Shown here one piece after another: positions 51,139 to 60,018 of a stretch of 64,000 nt of DNA. The stretch covers positions 682,001 to 746,000 of the forward strand of contig JAFEAE010000023.1 in assembly GCA_018266575.1 (NCBI GenBank), in the 5' to 3' direction. The position numbers were made by a program, and so were the translations under genes. The notes under the pieces were generated by a model, which did not search any database, had not been told where the DNA came from, and saw nothing but the letters and a program-made list of their open reading frames with translations. Numbering within the stretch: position 1 is the stretch's first letter; each line of letters begins with the position of its first letter. The DNA is from Bacteroidota bacterium. GTDB lineage: Bacteria; Bacteroidota; Bacteroidia; Chitinophagales; Chitinophagaceae.

Positions 51139-52083
51139 TTATTTCTTCAACCCAATCTCTCTTAATCGCTCATCAAGATATTCTCCGGCTGTAGCATCAG
51201 GATATGCTTTTGGATGATTCGCATCAATACAACTCGACAAGCACGCCAAACTCATCTGGCTTTTTGGATGTAAAAAGAAAGGAATGGAAAAACGCGAAGT
51301 ATGCCAAAATTCCCGTGGCGGGTTTACCACGCGGTGTGTTGTTGATTTTAATTTATTATTGGTGAGCCGCTGTAACATATCACCAACATTAACCACAATT
51401 TGCTCGGGTTGAGAAACAGCATCTACCCAATCATTTTGCTTGGTAAGAATTTGTAATCCTCCTGCTGAAGCACCAACTAATAATGTTATAAGATTGATGT
51501 CTTCATGTTGTTCAGCACGTATTGCAGATTTTGGTTCTTGTGTAATCGGTGGATAATGTATTGCCCGGAGGATGGAATTTCCATTATGCACATATCCTTC
51601 AAAATAATTTTCTTCAAGCCCGAGATATAATGCAATTGCCCGCAACAATGCCCTTCCTGATTTTTCAAATGCCTTATATGCATTTAATAATGTTGGGGTG
51701 AATGCAGGCACTTCTCTCACAGTTACATTATCCGGGTATTCTGATTTTACCGGATCATTATCTTCTACCGTTTGCCCGAATTGAAAAAATTCTTTTAAAT
51801 CCGGAGCATCGCTTCCTTTTGCATGTTCTTTTCCGAAGGATGTATAACCACGCTGCCCAGCCAATCCAGGAATTTCATATTCTTTTTTTTCACTTAATGG
51901 CAAAGCAAAAAACTGTTGCACGTATTTATAGAGGTCTCCAATCAACTCATCCGGAATGCCGTGATTTTTTACAGCAACAAAACCAACTTCTTCATACGCA
52001 TTGCCTAATTCTTTTACAAAAGAAGATTTTCTTTTTTCATCACCGGATAAAAAATCCGCAAGGTCAACAACGGGAATAGACAT
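51139..52083 (-). CDS. 2-oxoglutarate/Fe(II)-dependent oxygenase, isopenicillin N synthase family
   Basis: 314-residue soluble oxygenase. The N-terminal DIOX_N part (IPVVDLADFLSG, GFVAVKNHGIPDELI) precedes the double-stranded beta-helix. The iron ligands are the HED of RAEQHEDINLITLL and the later His in STTHRVVNPP, followed by RFSIPFFLHP, whose Arg-x-Ser would bind 2-oxoglutarate. Biological substrate unknown. It is the only gene in its unit. Confidence 0.9.
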   Translation of the reverse strand: MSIPVVDLADFLSGDEKRKSSFVKELGNAYEEVGFVAVKNHGIPDELIGDLYKYVQQFFALPLSEKKEYEIPGLAGQRGYTSFGKEHAKGSDAPDLKEFFQFGQTVEDNDPVKSEYPDNVTVREVPAFTPTLLNAYKAFEKSGRALLRAIALYLGLEENYFEGYVHNGNSILRAIHYPPITQEPKSAIRAEQHEDINLITLLVGASAGGLQILTKQNDWVDAVSQPEQIVVNVGDMLQRLTNNKLKSTTHRVVNPPREFWHTSRFSIPFFLHPKSQMSLACLSSCIDANHPKAYPDATAGEYLDERLREIGLKK

Positions 52084-52147
52084 ATTAACGGTTCGTTTAT
52101 TAGTAAAAAGAATTTTGTAATTAGATTTACAGATAAAATTAAAAATT

Positions 52148-53182
52148 TTGGAACAAAGAAGAATTTACATTTTTTGTTTCGTGACTTTGCTATTCATATG
52201 CTCCTGTTCCCCTGCTTATAAAAAATATATTTCCGGTTATCACTTTAATTCCAACAATCCTGTTCCTGATTACAGCAATCTTGACTACTGGGCAGCAAAT
52301 CCATTCAAAAAAAATTTGTCAGACAGTATTCCCGAACCGTTGCGGGCAACATCGATAAAAGATACAGGCGTTGATGTTTTCTTTATTCATCCGACAACAT
52401 ATATAGACAAAGAGGGAAGATGGAATGCCTCCATTAATGATTCTGTTATAAACGCAAAAACAGATTATACAACTATTTTGTACCAGGCAAGTGCGTTCAA
52501 TGAATACAGGATTTTTGCTCCACGGTACAGGCAGGCTAATTTACTCGCATATTATACAAAAGATACCGTTGCTGGCAGAGAAGCGTTATGGAACGCATAC
52601 AAAGATGTCCGCGAAGCATTTCTGTATTATCTCGAACACTACAATAATGGCAGGCCAATCATTATTGCTTCGCATAGCCAGGGCTCAACACATGCAATTC
52701 GTTTGCTGAAGGAATTTTTTGACGATAATAATAAAAAATCAAAATTGGTTGCAGCATATATTCCCGGAATGATAATTCAGAAAAATTATTTTAACCACTT
52801 GTCGCCTTGCAAAGATTCTTCAGCAACTGGCTGCTTCATTGGCTGGAGAACATTTAAAGTCGGATATGAACCGGACTTTGTACAAAAAGAAAGTGGAGAT
52901 TGTTTTGTAACAAACCCCCTTACGTGGACATCAACCGATGAATATGCCGGAAAAAATTTAAACAAAGGCGGCGTACTAACAACATTTAATAAGGTTATTC
53001 CCGAAGTTGCAGATGCACAAATTCATGATGATGTATTATGGGCGCATAAACCACATTTCCCGGGAAGTTTTTTATTTCGAAGAAAGAATTATCATATCGG
53101 TGACATCAATTTGTACTATGTGAACATCAGGGAAAATTTACGGACGAGAGTGAAAGCGTTCAAAGCGGTGAATGGCCAATGA
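52148..53182 (+). CDS. DUF3089 lipoprotein, alpha/beta-hydrolase-like
   Basis: 344 residues starting with TTG; no in-frame ATG precedes the lipobox FICSC. Family blocks are DVFFIHPTTYIDKEGRWNA, ASAFNEYRIFAPRYRQANL and the nucleophile elbow IIASHSQGSTHAIRLL. A late DDVLWAHKPHFPGSFL would carry the catalytic histidine. It is probably a lipid-anchored esterase of unknown substrate. The 3' end of the gene runs into the palindromic element at 53172. Confidence 0.85.
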   Translation: MEQRRIYIFCFVTLLFICSCSPAYKKYISGYHFNSNNPVPDYSNLDYWAANPFKKNLSDSIPEPLRATSIKDTGVDVFFIHPTTYIDKEGRWNASINDSVINAKTDYTTILYQASAFNEYRIFAPRYRQANLLAYYTKDTVAGREALWNAYKDVREAFLYYLEHYNNGRPIIIASHSQGSTHAIRLLKEFFDDNNKKSKLVAAYIPGMIIQKNYFNHLSPCKDSSATGCFIGWRTFKVGYEPDFVQKESGDCFVTNPLTWTSTDEYAGKNLNKGGVLTTFNKVIPEVADAQIHDDVLWAHKPHFPGSFLFRRKNYHIGDINLYYVNIRENLRTRVKAFKAVNGQ

Positions 53183-53257
53183 ATGGTCAATGGTGAATCG
53201 TGAATAATATTTAGGGGGCAACTTTCTCAGCAACTATTGACCACTCACAATTCACCA
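53172..53257. repeat. Palindromic element, family H/I, copy 1
   Basis: TGGTGAATCGTGA (53191-53203) pairs with TCACAATTCACCA (53245-53257) with one mismatch. The right block at 53231-53257 matches 24 of 27 bases with 53921-53947. The left part contains the TGA of the DUF3089 gene, and the right part ends two bases before the exbD stop. Confidence 0.72.
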
Positions 53258-53259
53258 AA

Positions 53260-53796
53260 TCATTCTTTCATTAATTTTTTTTCGGCATCCGAAATATCAA
53301 CGATCGCATATTTTCCGACTTTATTGATCAACGTTTCATCGAGCAATTGCACCACATTTTCATAACTCGCATCTGCAGTTGGTTTGATGAGCAACATCAT
53401 TTCTTTTCTTCCGCCTTTATAATTTTTATCCATAGCAATTTGTTTTTCACGAATGATCTCACCAATACCATTCGATTCAGAATAGTTTGTTTTGCCAAAC
53501 AAACCTTGTTGCAATGATACATCCAACGCACCATGATAATAATAGAGATTGTTGTTTTTACCCGCTAAAACAGTTAAAGCCGCATCATTACCAAGCTTAG
53601 TACTGTTGCCATCTGCAGGCAAATTAAAATGCATTGCTTTTGGTTTCGACAAATTTGTAGCCACAAAGAAAAAAGTAATCAACAAAAAACCAAGGTCGAC
53701 CATTGGCGTGAGATCGACTTTTGTAGAAAGCTTTTTGCAACGGCGCAAAGAACCTTTATGCCGGTTTTTACCGGCAGCAACATCTAATTCTGCCAT
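53260..53796 (-). CDS. exbD: Biopolymer transport protein ExbD-like
   Basis: 178-residue ExbD/TolR-family subunit with one N-terminal membrane helix (VDLTPMVDLGFLLITFFFVA, which carries the conserved membrane Asp) and a periplasmic domain. Such proteins form proton-driven motors with ExbB and TonB. No exbB or tonB gene is nearby. The gene is bracketed by two copies of one repeat family in the same orientation. Confidence 0.88.
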   Translation of the reverse strand: MAELDVAAGKNRHKGSLRRCKKLSTKVDLTPMVDLGFLLITFFFVATNLSKPKAMHFNLPADGNSTKLGNDAALTVLAGKNNNLYYYHGALDVSLQQGLFGKTNYSESNGIGEIIREKQIAMDKNYKGGRKEMMLLIKPTADASYENVVQLLDETLINKVGKYAIVDISDAEKKLMKE

Positions 53797-53866
53797 AAAA
53801 AAGAATTTAATTTTTACAGGAAGAAGAAACTGTTATTGAGATTCGTTAGCGAGAGATTTCCATAAA

Positions 53867-53947
53867 TTGGTGAATGGAGAATTGTCAATGGCGGATGATT
53901 TATTCAGCAAGTTTCCTTATCAACTATTCACCATTCACAACTCACCA
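53867..53947. repeat. Palindromic element, family H/I, copy 2
   Basis: The left arm TGGTGAATGGAGAATTG begins at 53868 and pairs imperfectly with the right block 53921-53947. The left arm shows an 8-bp period. It ends exactly at the asnS stop codon and lies upstream of exbD. Confidence 0.7.
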
Positions 53948-55384
53948 TTAAAATTCCGCATTCTTTGGTGTACGTGGGAATGCAATCACATCGCGGATAT
54001 TCGTCATGCCTGTTACAAATTGTACCATGCGTTCAAACCCAAGCCCAAAGCCTGCGTGAGGAACTGTTCCGAAACGGCGTGTATCGAGGTACCACCACAT
54101 TTCTTCTATGGGAATATGCATTTCACGCATTCTTGATTCTAATTTTTCCAAACGCTCTTCCCTTTGCGAACCCCCAACAATTTCACCAATGCCTGGGGCA
54201 AGGATATCCATTGCCGCCACTGTTTTTCCGTCATCATTCTGGCGCATATAAAATGCTTTTATTTCTTTCGGATAGCCGGTAACGATAACGGGTTTTTTAA
54301 AATGTTTTTCTACCAGGAAACGTTCGTGTTCACTTTGCAGATCGATTCCCCATTTTACATCATACTGAAATTTTTTCTTTTTATAATGATTACTGTTCAC
54401 TAAAATATCGATCGCTTCTGTGTATGTGATGCGTTCAAAATTATTATTGATAACAAATTCTAATTTTTCTACCAATCCCATTTCACTCCGCTCTGTCTGT
54501 GGTTTTTGTTTTTCTTCATCTTCCATGCGTTGTGCTAAAAATTCCAGGTCTTCTTTGTTATTGTCCATCGCATACTTAATAATGTATTTGATGAATTCTT
54601 CAGCCAAGTTCATGTTATCTTCAATATCATAGAAAGCCATTTCGGGTTCTATCATCCAGAATTCTGCAAGGTGCCTTGCCGTGTTTGAATTTTCTGCACG
54701 GAATGTCGGCCCGAAAGTATAAATCTCGCTAAGCGCTGTTGCCGCCAATTCTCCTTCGAGTTGCCCGCTCACTGTCAAGTTGGTAGCGCGGCCAAAAAAA
54801 TCTTCTTTAAAATTTATGGAACCATCTTCGTTTCTTGGTGTGTTATCAAATGGCAGTGTGCTAACCTTGAACATTTCACCTGCACCTTCAGCATCAGATG
54901 CGGTAATGATCGGAGTATGTAAATAAAAGAATCCTTTTTCATTAAAAAATCTATGCACGGCAAATGCCAGTGAATGGCGTATACGGAACACAGCGCCAAA
55001 TGTATTTGTGCGGAAACGCAAGTGAGCGATCTCACGTAAAAACTCAAGGCTGTGTTTTTTAGGTTGAAGCGGGAATTTTTCGGCATCGCTATCTCCCAAA
55101 ATTTCTATTGATTTTGCTTTAACTTCAATTTTCTGTCCTTTACCTAACGATTCAACAACTTCACCGGTAACTTTTAACGAAGCGCTTGTAGTAATGCGTT
55201 TCAAAAAAGAATCGTCATACAAACCAAGCCCGACAACGATCTGCACATTATTATTTGTAGAACCATCATTCAGCGCAATAAACTGGTTGTTGCGAAATGT
55301 GCGCACCCATCCCATAACAACTACTTCCTGGTTCCTGGCTTCCGAAGCAAGCAGGTCTTTAATCTTCACTCTTTTGTTGAACAT
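53948..55384 (-). CDS. asnS: Asparaginyl-tRNA synthetase
   Basis: Class IIb synthetase of 478 residues. The N-terminal OB-fold anticodon-binding domain (VVVMGWVRTFRNNQFIALND) is followed by motif 2 (FRAENSNTARHLAEFWMIEP) and motif 3 (GFGLGFERMVQFVTGM). It charges tRNA-Asn directly. It diverges from rho with a 307-base interval. Confidence 0.97.
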   Translation of the reverse strand: MFNKRVKIKDLLASEARNQEVVVMGWVRTFRNNQFIALNDGSTNNNVQIVVGLGLYDDSFLKRITTSASLKVTGEVVESLGKGQKIEVKAKSIEILGDSDAEKFPLQPKKHSLEFLREIAHLRFRTNTFGAVFRIRHSLAFAVHRFFNEKGFFYLHTPIITASDAEGAGEMFKVSTLPFDNTPRNEDGSINFKEDFFGRATNLTVSGQLEGELAATALSEIYTFGPTFRAENSNTARHLAEFWMIEPEMAFYDIEDNMNLAEEFIKYIIKYAMDNNKEDLEFLAQRMEDEEKQKPQTERSEMGLVEKLEFVINNNFERITYTEAIDILVNSNHYKKKKFQYDVKWGIDLQSEHERFLVEKHFKKPVIVTGYPKEIKAFYMRQNDDGKTVAAMDILAPGIGEIVGGSQREERLEKLESRMREMHIPIEEMWWYLDTRRFGTVPHAGFGLGFERMVQFVTGMTNIRDVIAFPRTPKNAEF

Positions 55385-55407
55385 ATCAGAAAAATTTAAA
55401 AGTGGCG

Positions 55408-55415
55408 CAAAGATA
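55408..55415 (-). promoter_or_regulatory. Candidate -7 promoter element for asnS
   Basis: The minus strand reads TATCTTTG, an exact match, about 24 bases before the asnS ATG. Confidence 0.42.
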
Positions 55416-55549
55416 ATTACGATTTTAGTGCATTGATTGCGAATGGGCTATTTTACTGTGTTTAGCAGTGATATTTTCTGATAATTTTTTTTGTTAACAA
55501 CAAACTTTTTTTTGCTTTTCTGCGTTTTTATATTATTATTGCAATGGAA

Positions 55550-55578
55550 TTGAACTGATTAGCCATATCCTAAGTTTC
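55550..55578 (+). promoter_or_regulatory. Candidate promoter of rho and its leader
   Basis: TTG (55550-55552), an 18-base spacer and TAAGTTTC (55571-55578, seven of eight) form a plausible promoter. It would give rho a leader of about 105 bases, AT-rich and without a strong hairpin. The rest of the 307-base asnS-rho interval shows no other feature. Confidence 0.4.
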
Positions 55579-55691
55579 TCACAACTCATCAGTTTTAACG
55601 CATTTCTGTTCATCATATTCAAAAATTCATTTCAAATATTTTACTAAAGCAGTCCAGCTGTTTCAATGGTTTTTAACTCTCAAGATTTATT

Positions 55692-57326
55692 ATGTACGAT
55701 ATCCTCCAATTGAACGACATGCTCGTTCCCGAACTGCTTGATATAGCAGAACAATTAAAAATTCCAGGTTCTAAAAAACTCGACAAACAAGAACTTGTAT
55801 ATAAAATTCTCGACAGGCAAGCCGTTGCTGCGAGTGAAACAAAAAACAATAACGCTGCAGGCGAAGACAAACCCAAGCGTAAACGTATTATCAAAACTGC
55901 AACTGCAAATTCAAACGAAGAAGCAATTGTGGAAAGCGATGAAAGCAAACCTGCAAAACCAGAGCCTAAAAAAGAATTAAGGCGAAAAGAAGAAAAGCCA
56001 CTTCTGAAAAAGCCCAGGAAAAAAGAAGAAGAAATTATTGATATTCCTGCAGAGGAGAATCCAGCAGTTGATAATGAGCTTGCAAGCGACGAAGAAGTTT
56101 CTGAGATGTTACATGAAGACGCAGAAGCGGCGCCGGAAGTAAACCGGAGCAGTGAACATCATGCAAATAAAAATTTTACTCAGCGCCGCAGCGATGCTTT
56201 CAATATCGAATTTGATGGTATCATCCAGGCAGAAGGCGTTTTGGAAATGATGCCTGATGGCTATGGTTTCCTCCGCAGCAGCGATTACAATTATCTTTCT
56301 TCTCCTGATGATATTTACGTTTCACCATCACAGATAAAATTATTCGGATTAAAAACGGGCGACACTGTTCAAGGCTCTGTTCGCCCTCCGAAAGAAGGCG
56401 AAAAATATTTTGCTTTGCTGAAAGTGGAGACGATCAATAGTAAAGGCCCTGAAGAAGTACGCGACAGGGTCCCGTTTGATTACCTGACACCGTTGTTTCC
56501 TTTTGAGAAATTAAACTTATTTACAGCTCCGTCAGATTATTCAACAAGAATAATGGACTTATTTACTCCGATAGGTAAAGGGCAACGCGGATTGATCGTG
56601 GCCCAGCCAAAAACGGGAAAGACGATGTTGCTGAAAGCAGTTGCCAATGCAATTGCAGCGAACCATCCAGAATGTTATTTAATGATCGTACTGGTTGATG
56701 AGCGCCCTGAAGAAGTTACCGATATGGAACGCAGTGTAAAAGCCGAAGTAATTGCTTCTACATTTGATGAACCTGCAGAAAAACACGTGAAAGTTTCGAC
56801 TATTGCCTTGCAAAAAGCAAAACGGTTGGTTGAATGTGGCCACGATGTTGTGATATTGCTCGATTCTATCACACGTCTCGCTCGTGCACATAATACAGTT
56901 GCCCCTGCTTCCGGGAAAGTATTATCCGGTGGTGTGGAAGCAAATGCTATGCAAAAACCAAAACAGTTTTTTGGCGCTGCCCGTAAAATTGAAAACGGTG
57001 GATCATTGACAATTCTTGCAACAGCACTTATTGATACCGGAAGTAAAATGGATGAAGTTATTTTTGAGGAATTCAAAGGAACGGGTAATATGGAGCTTCA
57101 GCTTGACAGGAGATTATCCAACAGGCGCATTTTCCCTGCTATTGATTTGGTTGCTTCTTCAACACGCCGCGATGACCTTTTGCTGGAAAGAGATGTTTTG
57201 CAACGCATGAACCTTCTTCGTGTATACCTGAATGATATGAACACAGAAGAAGCAATGAACGAGTTGCTGAAACGCATGCGCGGAACAAAAAGCAATGAAG
57301 AATTCTTAGCAAGCATGAACGGATAA
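55692..57326 (+). CDS. rho: Transcription termination factor Rho with long disordered insertion
   Basis: Hexameric RNA helicase ending transcription, 544 residues against about 420 in E. coli. Residues 1-45 are the N-terminal helix bundle (LNDMLVPELLDIAEQLKIPG). Residues about 50-165 are a Lys/Glu-rich low-complexity insertion. The RNA-binding cold-shock domain follows (GVLEMMPDGYGFLRSSDYNY). The ATPase core has Walker A VAQPKTGKTMLLKA, VDERPEEVTDM and DSITRLARAHN. A comparable insertion is known in Bacteroides Rho. Confidence 0.97.
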   Translation: MYDILQLNDMLVPELLDIAEQLKIPGSKKLDKQELVYKILDRQAVAASETKNNNAAGEDKPKRKRIIKTATANSNEEAIVESDESKPAKPEPKKELRRKEEKPLLKKPRKKEEEIIDIPAEENPAVDNELASDEEVSEMLHEDAEAAPEVNRSSEHHANKNFTQRRSDAFNIEFDGIIQAEGVLEMMPDGYGFLRSSDYNYLSSPDDIYVSPSQIKLFGLKTGDTVQGSVRPPKEGEKYFALLKVETINSKGPEEVRDRVPFDYLTPLFPFEKLNLFTAPSDYSTRIMDLFTPIGKGQRGLIVAQPKTGKTMLLKAVANAIAANHPECYLMIVLVDERPEEVTDMERSVKAEVIASTFDEPAEKHVKVSTIALQKAKRLVECGHDVVILLDSITRLARAHNTVAPASGKVLSGGVEANAMQKPKQFFGAARKIENGGSLTILATALIDTGSKMDEVIFEEFKGTGNMELQLDRRLSNRRIFPAIDLVASSTRRDDLLLERDVLQRMNLLRVYLNDMNTEEAMNELLKRMRGTKSNEEFLASMNG

Positions 57327-57340
57327 CGGTAACGTATATC

Positions 57341-57571
57341 CTAAATCAGCGCATCAATTTTTTCAGCTAATTTTTTGTCTTTATCTGTCACGATATCCCC
57401 CGCACTGTGGGTAGATAACCATATTTCCACGCGGTTATATACGTTTGTCCATAGCGGATGGTGGTCCATTTTTTCCGCTTCAATGGCAACACGTGTCATA
57501 AAGGCAAAAGCTTCAGAAAAATTTTTGAACTCAAATTTTTTATAAAGGGAATTATTTTCTTCTTTCCACAT
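57341..57571 (-). CDS. 4a-hydroxytetrahydrobiopterin dehydratase (pterin carbinolamine dehydratase)
   Basis: 76-residue PCD/DCoH-like protein recycling the pterin cofactor of aromatic amino acid hydroxylases. The active-site histidines are in EAEKMDHHPLWTNVYNRVEI, and FKNFSEAFAFMTRVA is the preceding helix. The ATG at 57569-57571 (MWKEENN) is preferred to one twelve codons upstream. No phenylalanine hydroxylase gene is in the window. It follows the IPExxxVDY gene by 40 bases and is probably cotranscribed. Confidence 0.9.
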   Translation of the reverse strand: MWKEENNSLYKKFEFKNFSEAFAFMTRVAIEAEKMDHHPLWTNVYNRVEIWLSTHSAGDIVTDKDKKLAEKIDALI

Positions 57572-57611
57572 AAAAAATGATTTATAATGAGTTAAACCAG
57601 CCCTCAATTTT

Positions 57612-58046
57612 TTAAAAAATAAGATGCCCTTTGTTTTTTATTTTTTCATTTGTTAGCTCGGTTACAAGCTGCACGGCATTTATATTTTTAACGGAACCGA
57701 TCAGGTCGTGCAGCATATCATTATCCACGGCATCACCTTTCAGCAACCATAAAAAATCCAGGTGCTTGAATTCAGGTAAAAGATATTCTCCATCAAACTG
57801 GTTATTATACAGATAATGTACCAATGAACTGTTGGGCTCAGGATATTCATACACGCCAAAAAAATATTTCCGCTGTTTTTTGCTGAGCTGGATTTCAATT
57901 TCGTTGTTAATCCGAAAATCAAAACGCAAAAAATTATTCAGCTGCCAGCAAAACTGGTAATCTTTTACAGGAGCAACAATGCCAAGCAATCTTGTTTCTT
58001 CGAAAAAATCGCTGGCGAGTTCGTCAAGGTCGAGTTTTAATTTCAT
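57612..58046 (-). CDS. IPExxxVDY-family protein
   Basis: 144-residue protein of a small family confined to Bacteroidota. The beginning MKLKLDLDELASDFFEETRL and the strand FFGVYEYPEPN fit. The naming motif near the end is present in altered form as LLPEFKHLDFLWLLKG. Function unknown. It lies upstream of the pterin dehydratase gene in the same direction and 51 bases downstream of the M28 peptidase gene, so all three may share a transcript. Confidence 0.82.
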   Translation of the reverse strand: MKLKLDLDELASDFFEETRLLGIVAPVKDYQFCWQLNNFLRFDFRINNEIEIQLSKKQRKYFFGVYEYPEPNSSLVHYLYNNQFDGEYLLPEFKHLDFLWLLKGDAVDNDMLHDLIGSVKNINAVQLVTELTNEKIKNKGHLIF

Positions 58047-58097
58047 GGAAAAGCAATAATCAGGATTATTGAATTCTTTTAGTGGAAAGTTAAACTA

Positions 58098-59750
58098 TTA
58101 AAATTGAACAGCAGCTTCGGAAACATCATTCCCTCTTTTGTATTTTACTTTTGTATTATCGCCTTTCTTGAATTTCGATAGGGCCTGCATATAGTTTTCG
58201 AGAGATGAAACAGGATAATCTCCTAACTGAACAATTACATCCCCGGTTTTCAATCCTGCTTTTTGCGCAGGCCTTCCGTCACTCACACCATCTACCCGGA
58301 CGCCGCTACCGCTGAATGTGTAATCCGGCATAATTCCTAATGTAACACTGAAGCGGGTTGAAGAAGCGGTTTGTGTTTCCCTTGTTTTAGCGAAAGCTAA
58401 TTTTCCTTTGTCGTTTAATTCGTCAATAAGGGTGAATATATATTTTATAACATACAGCTCGCCTGTATAATTGATCTTATTATAATCATCGGTAGGTTTA
58501 TGATAATCGCTGTGGATACCGGTAAAGAAAAATAAAACAGGAATATCTTTCCTGTAAAAGGAGGTGTGGTCGCTTGGACCTGTTCCGCTCGAATCGAATT
58601 TTATCGTAAAATATTTTTTTTCATTTGTGGTTTGAAATATTGTTGACCATGATGGAGAAGTTCCATATCCACCGACAGTCAGCACATGTGTACTATCATT
58701 CAACCTTCCCACCATGTCCATGTTGATCATATAATTTACTTTGCCAAGATCAATTGTTGGATGCTCAACAAAATATTTCGAACCAAATAATCCCAACTCT
58801 TCGCCGGAAAAAGCAATGAATAAATAATTATTGTTTTTAAACTTCGATTGTTTCAACAGTTTTGCGATCTCCATTAATGCAGCAGTTCCACTGGCATTAT
58901 CATCCGCTCCATTGAAGATCATTTTTTCCGGTCCGCGGTATAAACCGTTTCCATCTTCTCCATACCCAAGATGATCATAATGCGCTCCAATTACAATACA
59001 ATTTGCAGCGCCATTATCAATATACCCGATAACGTTATTTGCGGTCCTCTTTTTATCGGTAATATCCACATTGATTTTTACTTCCAGCGACGCTGATTCA
59101 TCTTTCAGATATTTTTTTCGTGCTTCTTTTGTTACATATAAAACAGGAACAGTTGCTGTTTCGGATTTATCTTTTGCATTGAAAGAAATATTATCATCCA
59201 GTTTTGAGGTGTTATAGAATATAACCGCAGTTGCACCTTTCAAAACACAATCTTTTACACGTTCATGCATTGAATTATCCAAATCGAAATGTGGATTATT
59301 CTGATTGGTATCTAACATTTCTTTCAGGTCGATGAACCAGGGAACACCACTTTCCTGCAAAGCCATTGCCGGCGAGCCTTCCACATTTTTTATAGCACTG
59401 AATGCAAGTGGAAAATATTCTTTATCTGATTTCAGTTCAACATTGTTTATGGAGAAGTGAGTAGCAGATGTGATTTGCTTTCCATCATCTATTACAAATG
59501 GTTGAAACCAACTGTTTTGTCCACGTGGCTGCAAACCTGCTTTCTGAAATTCAACACTTATATAATCGCCTGCTAATTTTTCACCGGCAGTTCCTGCTCT
59601 TCTTCCTTCTAATTTATCATCTGCCAGAAAACGGATATGTGTTTCTAAATTGATAAGAATGACCTTGTCGGCTTTTTTTAATTTTTGCGCAATAGCAAAT
59701 TGAAAAAATGCAGGAAGAACAAAAAGAGCAAGCGAAATTTTTCGGAACAT
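58098..59750 (-). CDS. M28-family zinc aminopeptidase with C-terminal PDZ domain (exported)
   Basis: 550 residues. A signal peptide ends near FAIAQ. A PA-like insert domain lies at about residues 110-240. The di-zinc catalytic core shows VIGAHYDHLGYG, NGADDNASGTAALMEIA, FSGEELGLFGSKYF, INMDMVGRL and the late His in IHSDYHKPTDD. A PDZ domain occupies the last 80 residues (GRPAQKAGLKTGDVIVQLGD). It probably releases amino acids from peptides in the periplasm. Confidence 0.94.
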   Translation of the reverse strand: MFRKISLALFVLPAFFQFAIAQKLKKADKVILINLETHIRFLADDKLEGRRAGTAGEKLAGDYISVEFQKAGLQPRGQNSWFQPFVIDDGKQITSATHFSINNVELKSDKEYFPLAFSAIKNVEGSPAMALQESGVPWFIDLKEMLDTNQNNPHFDLDNSMHERVKDCVLKGATAVIFYNTSKLDDNISFNAKDKSETATVPVLYVTKEARKKYLKDESASLEVKINVDITDKKRTANNVIGYIDNGAANCIVIGAHYDHLGYGEDGNGLYRGPEKMIFNGADDNASGTAALMEIAKLLKQSKFKNNNYLFIAFSGEELGLFGSKYFVEHPTIDLGKVNYMINMDMVGRLNDSTHVLTVGGYGTSPSWSTIFQTTNEKKYFTIKFDSSGTGPSDHTSFYRKDIPVLFFFTGIHSDYHKPTDDYNKINYTGELYVIKYIFTLIDELNDKGKLAFAKTRETQTASSTRFSVTLGIMPDYTFSGSGVRVDGVSDGRPAQKAGLKTGDVIVQLGDYPVSSLENYMQALSKFKKGDNTKVKYKRGNDVSEAAVQF

Positions 59751-59912
59751 AGATAATGGTTTGAACAGGGTAAAATGCGCAACAAAGGTATACCCGGCAA
59801 ACGCTATTCCAAAAAACTGTAAAACAATTTATTTTGATATGTTTTTCTTAAACGCATGTTATCCCGCAATTAATAGTTGCTGAAAACTTTTCTACACTCA
59901 TTTTTTTTCCTT

Positions 59913-59920
59913 TACTTTTG
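59913..59920 (+). promoter_or_regulatory. Candidate -7 promoter element for the SNF2 helicase gene
   Basis: TACTTTTG is an exact match. Transcription from here would give a leader of about 90 bases that contains the ACTG-periodic element at 59954-60010. Confidence 0.42.
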
Positions 59921-59953
59921 CAGATTGACCATTTTTAAATCAGTAAGCAAGGG

Positions 59954-60010
59954 CAGTTCACAGTTGGCAGCATCGATACAACTGAAAACTGAAGACTGTA
60001 AACTGTAAAC
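59954..60010. repeat. Imperfect palindrome with 7-bp ACTGnAA periodicity
   Basis: The right half at 59981-60010 is four tandem units ACTGAAA, ACTGAAG, ACTGTAA, ACTGTAA. The left half (CAGTTCACAGTTGGCAG, 59954-59970) is the reverse complement of the same motif with about three mismatches in 16. It sits in the 5' leader of the SNF2 gene, nine bases before the start codon. Confidence 0.6.
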
Positions 60011-60018
60011 TTTCATGC

